Under the pieces are notes generated by a model that made no database searches, was not told the DNA's origin, and was given only the letters and a program-made list of their open reading frames with translations. DNA of 64,000 nt, taken from the NCBI GenBank assembly GCA_022842465.1, contig JALHPN010000015.1:1-64000 (forward strand), in the 5' to 3' direction. Shown one piece after another: positions 17,793 to 25,954 of this stretch (position 1 is its first letter; each line of letters begins with the position of its first letter). This stretch comes from Polyangiaceae bacterium (GTDB taxonomy: Bacteria; Myxococcota_A; Polyangia; Polyangiales; Polyangiaceae). A program made the translations under genes and the position numbers.

Positions 17793-20700
17793 GCTCTTCG
17801 CGCTCACTGTCGCGTACCTGAGCCTGCTCTTCCTCGTCGCGTGGAGCGCCGAGCGACGCGCGCGGGCGGGACGCTCGCTGGTGAACGGCTTCTCGCTCTC
17901 TCTCGCCCTCGGCGTCTATGCGACGAGCTGGACGTACTACGGGAGCCTCGGGTTCGTCGCGAAGAGCGGCCTCACGTTCCTCGCGGTCTACATCGGGCCG
18001 ACGCTCGCGTGCCTCCTCGGGCCCGTCCTCTGGGAGCCGCTCCTCCGCCTGTGCCGGACCGAGCGGCTCCAGTCGCTCGCCGACGTCTTCGCCTTCCGCT
18101 TCCGGAGCGAGGCCGCCGGCGCGCTCGTCGCCGGATTCTCGGCGGTGGCGAGCGTCCCGTACCTCGCGCAGCAGATCCGCGCGCTCTCCGAGTCCGCGGC
18201 CTTCATGACGGGAGACGGCGCGCGAGGACCGCTCGCCGGGCTCGGCTTCTCGATCGTCCTCGCGGTCTTCGCCGCGCTCTTCTGCGGCGTCTCGCCGGAG
18301 CCCGGCGCGAGGGGTGCGGCCCGGTCGGCGACGCTGTCGCGCGGTCTCGTCGTCGCGGTGTCGTTCGAGTCCCTCGTGAAGCTCGCCGCGATGACGCTCT
18401 CCGCGGTCGTCGCCGTGTGGGTCGTGTTCGACGGCCCGGCCGACCTCTACCGGTGGCTGTCGGCGCGCCCCCTCGTGTCGAAGGCGGCCGTCACGAACCT
18501 CCAAGGGTCACCGTGGCCCGTGCTCGTCATCCTGTCGTTCGCCGCGTCGTTCCTCCTGCCGCGCTCCTTCCACATCGCCTTCGCGTCGGCGCCGTCGGAC
18601 GTGACGTTCCGGCGCGCGCTCTCTGGCTTCCCGCTCTACCTCCTGCTCCTCAACATCGGGATCCTGCCGATCGCCTGGGCCGCGCAGCGCGTGGCCCCCG
18701 GGGCTCCGGGAGACTTCGCGTCCCTCGCGGTCCCTCGCGCGCTCGGTCAAGGCGGGCTCCAGGTCTTCATCTACCTCGGCGGCGTGTCGGCCGGCAGCGC
18801 CATGGTGATCGTCACCACCGTCGCCCTCGTCCGCATGCTCGTCGTGCACATCGTGCTCCCTCGCGGTGAGCGGCTCGTCGCCCCGGACCTCTACCGGCGC
18901 ATCGCCTGGCTCCATCGCATCCTCGCGACCACGGTGGTCCTCGCGGCGTACCTCTTCTTCCTGGTGCTCGAGGAGAAGACGCCGCTCTTCGACGTCGGCC
19001 TCGTGTCGTTCATGGCCTTCGCGCAGTTCTTTCCAGGGCTTCTCGCCGCCTTCTTCTTCGGCGGAGCCACGCGCGCGGGCGTCATCGCCGGGCTCGTCAC
19101 CGGCATCGTGATCTGGCTCGTCTTCGCGCTCGCGCCGATGCTCGGCTGGGTCGGCGCGCTCTCGCCGACGACGCTCTTGGCGGCGCCCGAGCACGAGAGC
19201 GTCGACCCTTGGACCTTGCCCGGCTTCCTCTCGCTCGGCATGAACGCGATCGTCCTCGCCCTCGTCTCTCTCCGAGGTCGACCCTCCACGGAGGAGCGTG
19301 AGGCCTTCGCGGTCGTGAAGCGGATCATCGACAAGGAGGAGAGCGCGGAAGGCTTCCGTCAGAGCCTCGCGCCCGGTCCGCTCCCCGAGACCCTCGAAGA
19401 GCGCCTCGCTCCCCTCCTCGGGCGCGCCGCAGCGCAGACCGAGATCCGCCGCACGATGGAAGAGCTCTCGCTCGACGACGCGCCGCTCGGCGCCGTCGAG
19501 ACGGACCGCGTACGCCGCCGCCTCGAGACCAACCTCTCCGACCTCCTCGGCCCCGTCCTCGCCCGGCGCATCGTGGAGGATGCGCTGCAGGCGACGCACG
19601 CCGCCGCGCCGCCGAATCTCGCCCTCCAGCTCCGTTCGATCGACGAGGCGCTCGAGCACCTCGGTCCGTCGCTGCAAGGACCGGCCGCGGAGCTCGACGT
19701 CTACCGCCGCTACCTCCGCGCGGTGCTCGACGGCCTCCCCCTCGGCGTCTGCGCCATCGGACGCGACGAGACGGTGGTTCTCTGGAACACGCCTCTCTCG
19801 CTCATCATGCAGATCAAGGCGGAGGACATCGTCGGAAGGGCGCTGGAGGACGTCCCCTCGCCGCTGCGAGAAGTCCTGGTCGACGCGGTGAAGGCGGCGC
19901 TCGACGGCGAGCTCGTGACGGAGCCGCGCGAGCTCACGGTGAACTTCAAGGACGGCACGTCGCGGAACCTCGTGGTGCACGCGTCGGCGCTCGACCCCAC
20001 CCTGGCGCGCGCCTGGAGCGGCTCGATCGTCGCCGTCGTGGAGGACGTCACCGATCGTCGCGCGCTCGAGGCGCAGCTCGTCCACCGCGATCGTCTCGCC
20101 ACCATCGGGCGCATCGCCGCGGGCGTCGCGCACGAGATCGGAAACCCGCTCACGGGCATCGCGCTCCTCGTCCAGAACCTTCGGCGTGAGAAGCCGGCGG
20201 CCGAGCTCCGCGAGCGACTCGACCTCGTGCTCGACGAGACACGCCGGATCGACGGCATCGTCCGCGGCCTCCTCTCCTACACGCGGAAGGACGAGGACGA
20301 CGGCACGCCGGACTCGAGCATCCACGTCGAGCCCGTCCCCGTGCGGAAGCTCGTGGACGAGGCCTTCCGCCTGGTCCGGTTCGCGCAGCGCGACGACGAC
20401 TCCGTGCTCCTCGAGAACGCCTGTCCGGACGACGTCGTGACGCTCGGCGATCCCAAGCGGCTCACGCAGGTGTTCGTGAACCTCGTCTCCAACGCGGTGG
20501 ACGCGACGAAGGACCGCGGCGGGAAGGTCACCGTCGCCGCACGGCTCGACAAGGGCCGCGTCATCGTCACCGTCGCGGACGACGGCGGCGGGATCCCGAA
20601 GAGCGCTCTCCCGCGCGTCTTCGAGCCGTTCTATTCGACCAAGAGCGTCGGCCAGGGAACCGGCCTCGGGCTGTGGCTCGTCTACAACATCGTCCACGAG

Positions 20701-20835
20701 CACGGCGGGGACGTGACCGTCGCGAGCGAGCCCGGGAAGGGGACCATCTTCACGCTCCGGCTGCTCCGCTCGGCCGTCCTCGACGACGGCAGCGGAGGGG
20801 GCGCCGCCGGGCAGGGCGCCCACGCGAAGGCCTGA
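17785..20835 (+). CDS. CbrA-like symporter/sensor histidine kinase
   Basis: This 1,016-residue protein starts at GTG 17785. Residues 1-500 form a sodium:solute-symporter-like membrane domain with about 12-13 helices (YATSWTYYGSLGFVAKSGL near the start). A linker and a PAS-like domain (about 645-760) precede the kinase core. The H-box is VAHEIGNPLTGI with His783; the ATPase has the N-box NLVSNAVDA, G1 DDGGGIP and G2 GTGLGLWL. The architecture matches CbrA-type kinases, which couple a transporter domain to carbon or amino-acid signalling. The likely partner is the NtrC-type regulator immediately downstream. The sensed solute is unknown. Confidence 0.9.
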   Translation: MVELFALTVAYLSLLFLVAWSAERRARAGRSLVNGFSLSLALGVYATSWTYYGSLGFVAKSGLTFLAVYIGPTLACLLGPVLWEPLLRLCRTERLQSLADVFAFRFRSEAAGALVAGFSAVASVPYLAQQIRALSESAAFMTGDGARGPLAGLGFSIVLAVFAALFCGVSPEPGARGAARSATLSRGLVVAVSFESLVKLAAMTLSAVVAVWVVFDGPADLYRWLSARPLVSKAAVTNLQGSPWPVLVILSFAASFLLPRSFHIAFASAPSDVTFRRALSGFPLYLLLLNIGILPIAWAAQRVAPGAPGDFASLAVPRALGQGGLQVFIYLGGVSAGSAMVIVTTVALVRMLVVHIVLPRGERLVAPDLYRRIAWLHRILATTVVLAAYLFFLVLEEKTPLFDVGLVSFMAFAQFFPGLLAAFFFGGATRAGVIAGLVTGIVIWLVFALAPMLGWVGALSPTTLLAAPEHESVDPWTLPGFLSLGMNAIVLALVSLRGRPSTEEREAFAVVKRIIDKEESAEGFRQSLAPGPLPETLEERLAPLLGRAAAQTEIRRTMEELSLDDAPLGAVETDRVRRRLETNLSDLLGPVLARRIVEDALQATHAAAPPNLALQLRSIDEALEHLGPSLQGPAAELDVYRRYLRAVLDGLPLGVCAIGRDETVVLWNTPLSLIMQIKAEDIVGRALEDVPSPLREVLVDAVKAALDGELVTEPRELTVNFKDGTSRNLVVHASALDPTLARAWSGSIVAVVEDVTDRRALEAQLVHRDRLATIGRIAAGVAHEIGNPLTGIALLVQNLRREKPAAELRERLDLVLDETRRIDGIVRGLLSYTRKDEDDGTPDSSIHVEPVPVRKLVDEAFRLVRFAQRDDDSVLLENACPDDVVTLGDPKRLTQVFVNLVSNAVDATKDRGGKVTVAARLDKGRVIVTVADDGGGIPKSALPRVFEPFYSTKSVGQGTGLGLWLVYNIVHEHGGDVTVASEPGKGTIFTLRLLRSAVLDDGSGGGAAGQGAHAKA

Positions 20836-20841
20836 CTCGTG

Positions 20842-20847
20842 TAGAGT
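20842..20847 (+). promoter_or_regulatory. TAGAGT hexamer before response regulator
   Basis: TAGAGT ends ten bases before ATG 20858. It may be an internal promoter, but a GGAG at 20848-20851 can also serve as ribosome-binding site for an operonic transcript. Confidence 0.25.
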
Positions 20848-20857
20848 GGAGATGCCC

Positions 20858-22216
20858 ATGGCGAGGATCCTTCTGGCCGAAGACGAGGTCGTCATCCGCG
20901 CCGAGCTGCGGCGCCTGCTGAACGGGAGCGGGCACGAGGTCGTCGAGGTCGGCTCCGTGCCCGAGGCGCTCGCGGTCCTGGCTGGCGGCCCGCCCGATCT
21001 CCTCATCACCGATGTGCGCCTCCCCGGCGCCCCCGGGACGCAGCTCATCGAGGCTGCAGGCGGCGCCCCCGTCCTCGTCATGACGAGCTACGCGACGGTC
21101 CGTTCGGCGGTGGACGCGATGAAGCTCGGCGCGGCCGAGTACGTCTCGAAGCCGTTCGACCTGGACGAGTTCCTCGCGATCGTCGAGCGCCTCCTCGCGG
21201 GCGGTCGCCGGTCGGCCCCCCCGGCAGCGGCGGCGAACAGCGGGAGCGAGCCGGTCGGAAAGCTCATCGGGCAGTCGCCCGCGATGAGCGAGGTGTTCGC
21301 GCAGATCCGGAAGGTCGCTCCCTCCGACACGACCGTCCTCGTTCTCGGCGAGTCCGGGACGGGCAAGGAGCTCGTCGCGCGGGAGCTACACGCGCAGAGC
21401 AAGCGACGCAGCCGTCCCTTCGTCGCGATCAACTGCGCCCAGATCCCCGAGAACCTCGTCGAGTCGGAGCTCTTCGGCCACGAGCAAGGTGCCTTCTCGG
21501 GCGCGCTCACCGCGAGCTCGGGCGTGTTCGACGCGGCAGACGGCGGGACGCTCTTCCTCGACGAGATCGGCGAGCTCCCCGTCTCCGCGCAGGCGCGCCT
21601 CCTCCGCGTGCTGCAGACGGGCGAGGTCCGGAAGGTGGGCTCGCCGCGGTCGAAGCGCGTCGACGTCCGGCTCCTCGCATCGACCCATCGTGATCTCGCG
21701 GCCGCGGTGCGAGAGGGCTCGTTCCGCAGCGACCTCTACTATCGGCTCCGGGTCTTCGAGATCCGTCTCCCGCCGCTTCGCGACCGCGGAAAGGACTCGC
21801 TGCTCCTCGCCAAGGCCTTCCTCGCGAGCGAGGCGCTCGACTCCGGCAAGGCGACCCTCGGTCTGTCGCCCGAAGCGGAGCGCGCGATCGAGGAGTATCG
21901 CTGGCCGGGGAACGTGCGCGAGCTCGAGAACGCGATCGAGCGCGCGGTGATCTTGTGCGAGGGCGACACGGTCCTCCGCGAGCACTTGGGGATCGACGAG
22001 CCGCCGCCGGCGCACGGGCTCGTGAACGCGGCGGCGCCGGTCGTGACGGCTGCTGCAGGTCCGCCGGAAGATCCGTCGCTCGAAGCGTACTTCAGGCGGT
22101 TCGTGCTCGAGAACCAGGGGCACCTCGGCGAGGCGGAGCTCGCGAAGCGTCTGGGGATCAGCCGGAAGACCCTCTGGGAGCGCCGGCAGAGGATGGATCT
22201 CCCGCGGAAGCGGTAG
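20858..22216 (+). CDS. NtrC-family sigma-54 response regulator
   Basis: ATG 20858 gives 452 residues in three domains. The receiver (1-115) has phospho-acceptor Asp52 in LLITDVRLPG. The AAA+ domain (about 135-365) has Walker A GESGTGKE, Walker B-like GGTLFLDEIGEL, and the sigma-54 contact loop as GAFSGA rather than the usual GAFTGA. A Fis-type helix-turn-helix is at the C-terminus (AELAKRLGISRKTLWERRQRM). It should activate sigma-54 promoters when phosphorylated by the adjacent symporter-kinase, ten to twenty bases upstream. Two further in-frame starts at 20846 and 20852 are possible. Confidence 0.93.
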   Translation: MARILLAEDEVVIRAELRRLLNGSGHEVVEVGSVPEALAVLAGGPPDLLITDVRLPGAPGTQLIEAAGGAPVLVMTSYATVRSAVDAMKLGAAEYVSKPFDLDEFLAIVERLLAGGRRSAPPAAAANSGSEPVGKLIGQSPAMSEVFAQIRKVAPSDTTVLVLGESGTGKELVARELHAQSKRRSRPFVAINCAQIPENLVESELFGHEQGAFSGALTASSGVFDAADGGTLFLDEIGELPVSAQARLLRVLQTGEVRKVGSPRSKRVDVRLLASTHRDLAAAVREGSFRSDLYYRLRVFEIRLPPLRDRGKDSLLLAKAFLASEALDSGKATLGLSPEAERAIEEYRWPGNVRELENAIERAVILCEGDTVLREHLGIDEPPPAHGLVNAAAPVVTAAAGPPEDPSLEAYFRRFVLENQGHLGEAELAKRLGISRKTLWERRQRMDLPRKR

Positions 22217-22242
22217 GGGCGGGGGCTTCTAGGGACTGGGGG

Positions 22243-22503
22243 GCGGCGGAGGAGCGGAGGCTCTCTCGCCGGCGCGATGGGGGCGCGGTCGTGCCAATCG
22301 CGGAAGTGATTTCGGCGGGGCTTCCCCCCCGAACCATTTCGAGTGACCTGGCGGGGCGTGCCATGGACTCGGTGGGGCGTTCCGACGTGGCGACGCGGTT
22401 CGGGGCCCCCGAGTAGGTCAGCCCCTCGGCAGGTCCTTCCAAGCATCGGGGGTTCGGCGCGCGCCCTTTTCGCTTGGCGAGAGAGCCTCCGCTCCTCCGC
22501 CGC
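22243..22503. repeat. 28-base perfect inverted repeat
   Basis: The left arm 22243-22270 begins GCGGCGGAGG and ends CTCTCGCC. The right arm 22476-22503 is its exact reverse complement. The arms are 205 bases apart, too far for a simple hairpin. Together with the outer pair this looks like one sequence block copied in opposite orientation behind both convergent genes, with about 80 extra bases in the right copy. Confidence 0.75.
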
Positions 22504-22552
22504 TGTGGCCGCCCGTTCGAAGGACGTCGGGCGTGTGGGGGGTGGGGGCGCT

Positions 22553-22578
22553 CGGGGGCGGAAAGGCCCCTTCCCCCG
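22553..22578. terminator. Terminator-like hairpin
   Basis: CGGGGG (22553-22558) pairs with CCCCCG (22573-22578), with inner AAGG/CCTT pairing. It lies just past the kinase stop codon on the minus strand. There is no T-tract, so it may act in either direction or only stabilise RNA ends. Confidence 0.4.
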
Positions 22579-22590
22579 TGCCCGCGCTCG

Positions 22591-23904
22591 CTAGAAGCCC
22601 CGGTCCTTCTTCGCACGGGGCGGAGGGGATCGACGAAGGCTCGAGGCCGGCGGGGGCGAGGTGGAGGGGGAGACCGGGGAGGCGGAGACCGGGGAGGCGG
22701 AGACCGGGGAGGAAGACGATGAAGGGAGGGCCGTGACGGGGACGGTGGTCGCGGCGGGCGCGGAGGTCGAGGGCGGGGTGGGGGCGGCGGCGGCGGACGC
22801 GGGCGGAGGGAGCGACGCGGAGGGGGAGGCGGACGGAGGGGACGAGGTGGCGTCGGGCGTGCGGGGGGAGGCGACGGCGAACGCGAGGCCGATGCCGGAG
22901 ACGAGGGCGACGCCGACGACGAGGGCGGCGCGGCGGGAGTGACGGGAGCGCGCGGTGACGGAGAGGTCGGCGGGGAGGGTCGCGGAAGAAGCGGCCGGGG
23001 GCGAGCCCATGCGGGCCGTGCTCGACGGCAGGGTGGCGCGTGGCGGGGACGAGGCGGGGGTGACGCCGCGGGACGCCGCCATGAAGGCCTCGGCCATCTC
23101 CCTCGCCGACTCGAAGCGCACCCTCGGATCGCCGGCGAGGGCGCGCGTGAAGAAGGCGTCGAGCGCGGGGTGGAGGCCCGGGACGCGCTTCGAGATCGGG
23201 ACGAAGCGTCCTTGCGTGATGGCGACGTGGATCGCACCCAGCGTCTCGCCGGAGAACGGCGGCTCGCCCGCGAGGCACTCGTAGACGAGGACGCCGAGCG
23301 AGTAGAGGTCCGAGGCGGGCCCGACCTCCTTCGTGGAGAGCACCTGCTCCGGGCTCATGTAGAGCGGCGTACCGAGGAGCGCGCCGGTGCTCGTCGTCTT
23401 GAACGAGCCTTGCGCGTTCTTCGCGATGCCGAAGTCGACGAGCTTCACGACGAGATCTCCGTCGACCTTCGTGAGGAACACGTTGCCCGGCTTGAGGTCC
23501 CGGTGCACGACCCCGATCTCGTGGATGCGATCGAGCGCCTTGCAGAGCTGCGCGAGGATCGCCGTCACCGTCCCGAGCGGGAGGGTCGTCGCGCGCTCGA
23601 GGCGGTCGCCGAGGTCCTCCCCTTCGAGTAGCTCCATCACGAAGTAGGGTGTCTCGCTGCTTTCGCCGAAGTCGTGGACCGTGACGACGTGGGGCGACTT
23701 CAGCTGCGCGAGGAGCGTCGCCTCGCGCAAGAAGCGCGCGTGGGCCTCGGAGTCCGAGACGAGCTCGGTCGCGAGCAGCTTCACGGCGACCTGCTTCTTC
23801 AGCTGGAGGTGCTCCGCTCGCCAGACCGAGCCCATGCCGCCCTTGCCCAGCAGCGACACGAGCCGCAGGGAAGGCGTCAGCATCGCGCCGGGGGCGGGAT
23901 CCAC
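22591..23904 (-). CDS. Ser/Thr protein kinase with C-terminal exported tail
   Basis: The 437-residue product has an N-terminal Hanks-type kinase domain (about 13-285): glycine loop GKGGMG (20-25), ATP Lys42, catalytic VHRDLKPGN (Asp136), DFG in LVDFGIAK, and activation segment to SPEQ. A basic/Ser-Pro linker leads to one transmembrane helix (about 333-353), then an outside tail rich in Pro, Ser and Ala with repeated SPVSA units. The tail has no recognisable sensor domain. The start is GTG 23904, seven bases after a TATCGT hexamer. The substrate is unknown. Confidence 0.93.
   Translation of the reverse strand: MDPAPGAMLTPSLRLVSLLGKGGMGSVWRAEHLQLKKQVAVKLLATELVSDSEAHARFLREATLLAQLKSPHVVTVHDFGESSETPYFVMELLEGEDLGDRLERATTLPLGTVTAILAQLCKALDRIHEIGVVHRDLKPGNVFLTKVDGDLVVKLVDFGIAKNAQGSFKTTSTGALLGTPLYMSPEQVLSTKEVGPASDLYSLGVLVYECLAGEPPFSGETLGAIHVAITQGRFVPISKRVPGLHPALDAFFTRALAGDPRVRFESAREMAEAFMAASRGVTPASSPPRATLPSSTARMGSPPAASSATLPADLSVTARSRHSRRAALVVGVALVSGIGLAFAVASPRTPDATSSPPSASPSASLPPPASAAAAPTPPSTSAPAATTVPVTALPSSSSSPVSASPVSASPVSPSTSPPPASSLRRSPPPRAKKDRGF
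22666..22711. repeat. Short tandem repeat in kinase gene
   Basis: About three copies of a 15-base unit GGGGAGGCGGAGACC (read on the plus strand) encode the repeated SPVSA motif of the kinase tail. This tract could vary in length between strains. Confidence 0.6.
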
Positions 23905-23911
23905 GGCGGGG

Positions 23912-23917
23912 ACGATA
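23912..23917 (-). promoter_or_regulatory. -10-like TATCGT before Ser/Thr kinase
   Basis: On the minus strand TATCGT ends seven bases before the GTG start at 23904, with no Shine-Dalgarno. Confidence 0.45.
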
Positions 23918-23985
23918 GCCGGGACCAGAGACGCTGCAAACGAGGGCGACGCGGAAACGAGGGCGAAGATCGGACCGTCCCCGCG

Positions 23986-23991
23986 TAGAAT
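23986..23991 (+). promoter_or_regulatory. -10-like TAGAAT before TPR/PEGA gene
   Basis: TAGAAT, close to the TATAAT consensus, ends eight bases before GTG 24000. No Shine-Dalgarno is present, so the mRNA would start at or next to the start codon. Confidence 0.5.
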
Positions 23992-23999
23992 GGCGTCGC

Positions 24000-24953
24000 G
24001 TGCGCGCTCTGCCCGTCTTCACCCTGGGGCTGTGCCTCGCCCTCTCGCTTCCGGTCGTCCTCGAGCGTCCTCTGCACGCCCAGCCGGCCTCCGCCAAGGA
24101 GGCGGCGAAAGACACGGCCCGGGCCCTGATGGACGAGGGTGACCGACTCGTGGAGGAGAAGAGGCTCGAGGAGGCGCTCGCGACGTACGAGCGCGCGCAC
24201 GCCCTCGTGCACGCGCCGACCACCGGCCTCGAGGTCGCGCGCACGCGCGCTCGGATGGGTCGGCTGGTCGAGGCGATCGACGCCGCCGTCGAGGTGTCCC
24301 AGCTGCCGAGGGCCGACGTCGAGCCGAAGCCGTTCGTCGCCGCGCGGCGCGAAGCCGAGGAGCTCGCCGCGCGGCTCTCTCTTCGCATCGCCACGGTCCA
24401 GCTCGACCTCGACCGTGAGCTCGATCCGAACCGCGTTCGCGTGGAGATCGACGCGAGCGTCGTGCCGATAGGGGTCGTGACGGCGCCCCGGGCGGTGAAC
24501 CCAGGTCGGCGCGTGATCCGGGTCTCGAGCCCCGGCCGCGTCGCGAAGACGTTCACGGTCGACCTCCGCGAAGGTGGTCGCACGCGGCTCCGCGTCGTGC
24601 TCGAGGAGAGCTCGGCCGAGGGCGGGCTCCCGCCGCTCGCGATCGTGGGGCTCGGCCTGGCGGGGGTCGGCCTGCTCGTCGGGTCGATCACTGGCATCGT
24701 CTCGCTCGGGCAAGCCTCCGATGCACGCACGGCGTGCGGCCCGGTCACGAGCGACTGCGATCCGGCCGCCCGTAGCGCCATCCGCGACGCGAAGACGACG
24801 GGGTGGATCTCGACGATCAGCTTCGGCCTGGCGCTCGGCGGCGGAGGCCTCGCCGCCCACGCGCTCCTCACGCGCGACAAGGGCACGTCGCCTGCGTCGA
24901 CGATGTCCGCCCTCCCGAGGCCGCCCGGCTTCAGTCTGGGAGGTGCCTTCTGA
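24000..24953 (+). CDS. Exported TPR/PEGA-like protein
   Basis: The 317-residue product begins with a cleavable signal peptide (to about residue 27, LHAQ). A TPR-like pair follows (AKDTARALMDEGDRLVEEKRLEEALATYERAHALV), then a beta domain (about 118-195) like PEGA modules (VRVEIDASVVPIGVVTAPRAVNPGRRVIRVSSPG), which are thought to bind the envelope. Two hydrophobic segments lie near the C-terminus (about 211-233 and 262-285). This is a common myxobacterial type, often near Ser/Thr kinases, as here. The stop codon overlaps the start of the next gene. Confidence 0.85.
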   Translation: MRALPVFTLGLCLALSLPVVLERPLHAQPASAKEAAKDTARALMDEGDRLVEEKRLEEALATYERAHALVHAPTTGLEVARTRARMGRLVEAIDAAVEVSQLPRADVEPKPFVAARREAEELAARLSLRIATVQLDLDRELDPNRVRVEIDASVVPIGVVTAPRAVNPGRRVIRVSSPGRVAKTFTVDLREGGRTRLRVVLEESSAEGGLPPLAIVGLGLAGVGLLVGSITGIVSLGQASDARTACGPVTSDCDPAARSAIRDAKTTGWISTISFGLALGGGGLAAHALLTRDKGTSPASTMSALPRPPGFSLGGAF

Positions 24954-25405
24954 TCCGCCGCCTCATCGGCTCCGGTGTCGGCGTGCTGCTACTTGCATCC
25001 TGCACGTTTCTATCCGGCGTCGAGTCGCTCGAGGTCATCCGTGACGCGAGCCGGGATGCGACCGCCCCCGACGGCGGCCTCGAGCTCGCCCGGGACGCCG
25101 CGGCGAGCGACGGTGGCGCTCCTCCGAGCGGGACGTGCGTGGCGGAGGGCTCGTGGATCGACTGCGTCCCCGACGCGGTCGGCTCCTGCGCGGCGGAGTG
25201 CGGCCGCCGGAACCTCACCTGCGTCGACAGCTGCTGCGCGTACGACGACAACGGCGAGTTCGCGGCGAAGGTCGGCGGGCTCTGGCCCGCGGAGACCGCG
25301 ACGACCTGCGCCGGCCGCTCCGTCGATGCCTACAGCCGGAGCGGGATCCTCTGCGGCGACCCGGTCCCGACCCTCGGCGCCCTCGTCCGCTGCTGCTGCC
25401 GCTGA
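24950..25405 (+). CDS. Cys-rich lipoprotein with probable CTG start
   Basis: The 151-residue frame has signal peptide IRRLIGSGVGVLLLASC with lipobox LASC. No ATG, GTG or TTG lies upstream in frame after the previous gene's end. CTG 24950 fits: it overlaps the preceding stop as CTGA and follows a strong GGGAGGT Shine-Dalgarno five bases upstream. The mature part is acidic, then Cys-rich (about ten Cys, ending RCCCR). It is probably translationally coupled to the exported TPR/PEGA gene and works with it at the envelope. The function is unknown. Confidence 0.75.
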   Translation: MIRRLIGSGVGVLLLASCTFLSGVESLEVIRDASRDATAPDGGLELARDAAASDGGAPPSGTCVAEGSWIDCVPDAVGSCAAECGRRNLTCVDSCCAYDDNGEFAAKVGGLWPAETATTCAGRSVDAYSRSGILCGDPVPTLGALVRCCCR

Positions 25406-25409
25406 GCGC

Positions 25410-25925
25410 CTACTCCGGCTCCAGCATGAGCGCCTCGTACAGGATGTCGAGGCGCTCCTTGAGCTCGGCGTTGCCCTGATCTTCGTGACAGGCCGTCGTG
25501 AGCGCGATGCGCGCGGCCTCGAGGTTCCCCGCGGAGAGCGCCTGGTCCGCCTTCGCGGCGTAGCGCTTCGCCTTCGGATCGCGGGCGATCATGAAGAGCG
25601 TACGCTGCTCGTAGCGCGGCTTCTCCTCCACCGCGTGCACGTCGAGGGTCACCCCGCCCTTGACGAGCTCCGCGTCGTAGCGCTTCCGCAGGTGCGGCCG
25701 CCGGAGCACGTTGTAGGCCTCGACGAGCTTCTTGAAGACACGTGACGCCGCGATCGCGACCTCCTCGTCCTCCTCCACGAAGCGATCCGGATGGCAGCGG
25801 AGCGACAGCTCGTGGAAGGCGCTCTGGATCGCGGCGGCCGGCGCGTCGGCTGGGACGCGCAGGACGTCGTAGTAGCTCATCGTCTCGAGGGACTCGGCCC
25901 AGGCGATGAACGTGGTCGGACGCAC
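25410..25925 (-). CDS. J-domain protein
   Basis: The 171-residue product has a J domain (about 17-88) with the Hsp70-stimulating HPD motif (45-47) in LSLRCHPDRF. A C-terminal helical part (about 115-171) looks like a TPR pair. The Gly/Phe and zinc domains of DnaJ are absent, so it is a class C co-chaperone. It sits downstream of the Hsp70 gene on the same strand, with a 29-base gap, and presumably serves that Hsp70. GTG 25925 is preferred over ATG 25880 because TAAGAT lies six bases upstream of it. Confidence 0.88.
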   Translation of the reverse strand: MRPTTFIAWAESLETMSYYDVLRVPADAPAAAIQSAFHELSLRCHPDRFVEEDEEVAIAASRVFKKLVEAYNVLRRPHLRKRYDAELVKGGVTLDVHAVEEKPRYEQRTLFMIARDPKAKRYAAKADQALSAGNLEAARIALTTACHEDQGNAELKERLDILYEALMLEPE

Positions 25926-25931
25926 CCCGTC

Positions 25932-25937
25932 ATCTTA
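25932..25937 (-). promoter_or_regulatory. -10-like TAAGAT before J-protein gene
   Basis: On the minus strand TAAGAT ends six bases before GTG 25925. It suggests the J-protein gene can also be transcribed separately from the Hsp70 gene. Confidence 0.4.
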
Positions 25938-25954
25938 GCGCGTCCGGCGCGCCC

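Larger units (their letters stand above)
22217..22590. other. Intergenic region between convergent genes with inverted repeats
   Basis: This 374-base gap lies between the ends of the response-regulator and Ser/Thr-kinase genes. It holds two pairs of inverted repeats and one strong hairpin (listed separately). The remaining DNA has G- and C-runs but no convincing ORF with a start and ribosome-binding site. Confidence 0.6.
22223..22600. repeat. Outer inverted repeat
   Basis: GGGCTTCTAG at 22223-22232 is repeated inverted at 22591-22600. In the right copy its TAG is the stop codon of the Ser/Thr kinase, so the kinase C-terminal residues RGF are encoded inside the repeat. Confidence 0.6.

Noticed and set aside
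22511-22530. GTTCGA-containing stretch considered as a tRNA T-loop
   Set aside because: No cloverleaf arms or CCA-end were found around it; no tRNA was recognised anywhere in the window.
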